Origin: Nephrocerus scutellatus
Lineage: Eukaryota > Arthropoda > Insecta > Diptera > Pipunculidae
Assembly: GCA_947095585.1 (NCBI GenBank)
Contig: OX352761.1
Span: 94,383,333-94,447,332, forward strand
Length of the DNA: 64,000 bases
Direction of reading: 5' to 3'
Notes under the pieces: generated by a model
What the model was told of the DNA's origin: nothing
The model's database searches: none
The model's input: the letters and a program-made list of their open reading frames with translations, nothing else
In this document: positions 63,499 through 64,000 of the stretch, piece after piece
Layout: every line of letters starts with the position of its first letter
Position numbering within the stretch: position 1 is the stretch's first letter
Program-made: the position numbers and the translations under genes

Positions 63499-63999
63499 TC
63501 ATTTCCACGCCACCACATCTGACAATGCGGTTGGTCCGGCATTCGGCCAGGGAACTGTGTGAGCGTTGAAATGTTTTATTCTTATCTGGGTGAGGGCTAC
63601 GCATACGAAGAGTATCGAAGAGTGCTCTGACGTTTCCTTTGCCTCGTTGCAGAATCCGCAGCAGTCCAATTGGAAATTACCTATTTTCAAAAGATGGCCA
63701 TGGAATGGGCCATGTCCTGTCAAATACCAGACTAGAGCTCTTAGTCTATGGCGATCCAGTTTAAGGACCCTGTCCATACGACTAATGTTGTATTTTGGAA
63801 GCTTCTTGGCTTGTCTCATCCCAAACGATGAATTCCATTCCGCTTCGATAGTAGTGTTTTCCCACTCTTTAATTTTACTATTGATATGACATTTGGAATA
63901 GGCAATGCTGGGTTCTGGACCAGTGAAGGTTCCTTCTGCGCCTTTTATTGCACAGAGGTCTGCTGCCCCGTTTCCTGATATGCCTGAGTGTGCGGGAGA
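63499..63999 (-). pseudogene. LINE RNase H and C-terminal region, continuing past the window
   Basis: The minus-strand frame is open for 167 codons from the window edge to 63499. It begins SPAHSGISGNGAADLCAIKG, the end of an RNase H domain (PxHxGIxGNxxAD with the final Asp present). It continues with KLDRHRLRALVWYLTGHGPF, GHLLKIGNFQLDCCGFCNEA and ETSEHSSILFVCVAL, the Cys/His C-terminal module (CxxCxxxxExxEHxLxxC) of I/LOA-group LINEs. Two extra Ser codons (HSSILF) interrupt the His-Leu spacing. A (TAA)n tail follows. The lack of stops suggests a fairly recent copy; the rest lies outside the window. Confidence 0.8.
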
Positions 64000-64000
64000 A

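Overview
The window reads as AT-rich, repeat-dense nuclear DNA from an insect, most likely a higher fly (Diptera, possibly tephritid-like). The evidence is a short 68-nt GT..AG intron, TATA/Inr core promoters with fly spacing, a DD41D mariner of the type described from tephritids and other insects, Jockey-, RTE- and LOA-type LINEs, and a repeat family built like Drosophila DINE-1/Helentron derivatives. Nothing bacterial or viral as such is present, and there is no CRISPR array, rRNA or intact tRNA gene.

Only one host gene is well supported. It is a two-exon gene on the minus strand (38945-40095) for a secreted protein of about 360 residues, rich in His/Gln/Ser, with a C-terminal Val/Pro/Lys repeat. 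It has its own TATA box, start site, micro-exon and poly(A) signal. A putative terminal exon with one membrane helix and a lysine tail (53020-53140), an unidentified 165-codon open frame (14139-14633) and an unidentified hydrophobic frame (53689-54186) are weaker candidates. A striking core promoter at 59600-59720 resembles a fly hsp70 promoter but has no coding region behind it.

Most of the rest is layered transposon debris. 7150-14140 is a decayed Ty3/Gypsy element (minus) broken by three later insertions whose target duplications are visible: an RTE LINE (7597-9334), an 877-bp solo LTR (9559-10435), and a Helitron (12070-13280) that itself holds a Jockey LINE (12099-13030). 19765-23450 is a decayed LINE (minus). 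23452-25100 is a LOA-type LINE (plus) split by an 810-bp deleted maT-like element. 26201-27115 is a deleted mariner with excellent inverted repeats. 29861-34419 is a nearly complete Jockey LINE with a 13-bp target duplication. 40626-44710 is an RTE LINE with another LINE nested in it (41064-42828). 48700-50730 is a LOA-type LINE with RNase H. 58026-59319 is an almost intact DD41D mariner with one premature stop. 63375-64000 is the 3' end of an RNase H-bearing LINE with a TAA-type tail.

Two short families run through the window. One is a tRNA-Arg-derived SINE (three copies, near 6.7 and 36 kb). The other is a Helentron-like family with about ten copies in both orientations, carrying a variable number of ~120-bp internal monomers and a GGTC/GGCT-type microsatellite. 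The long stretches between these blocks hold no gene I can support.
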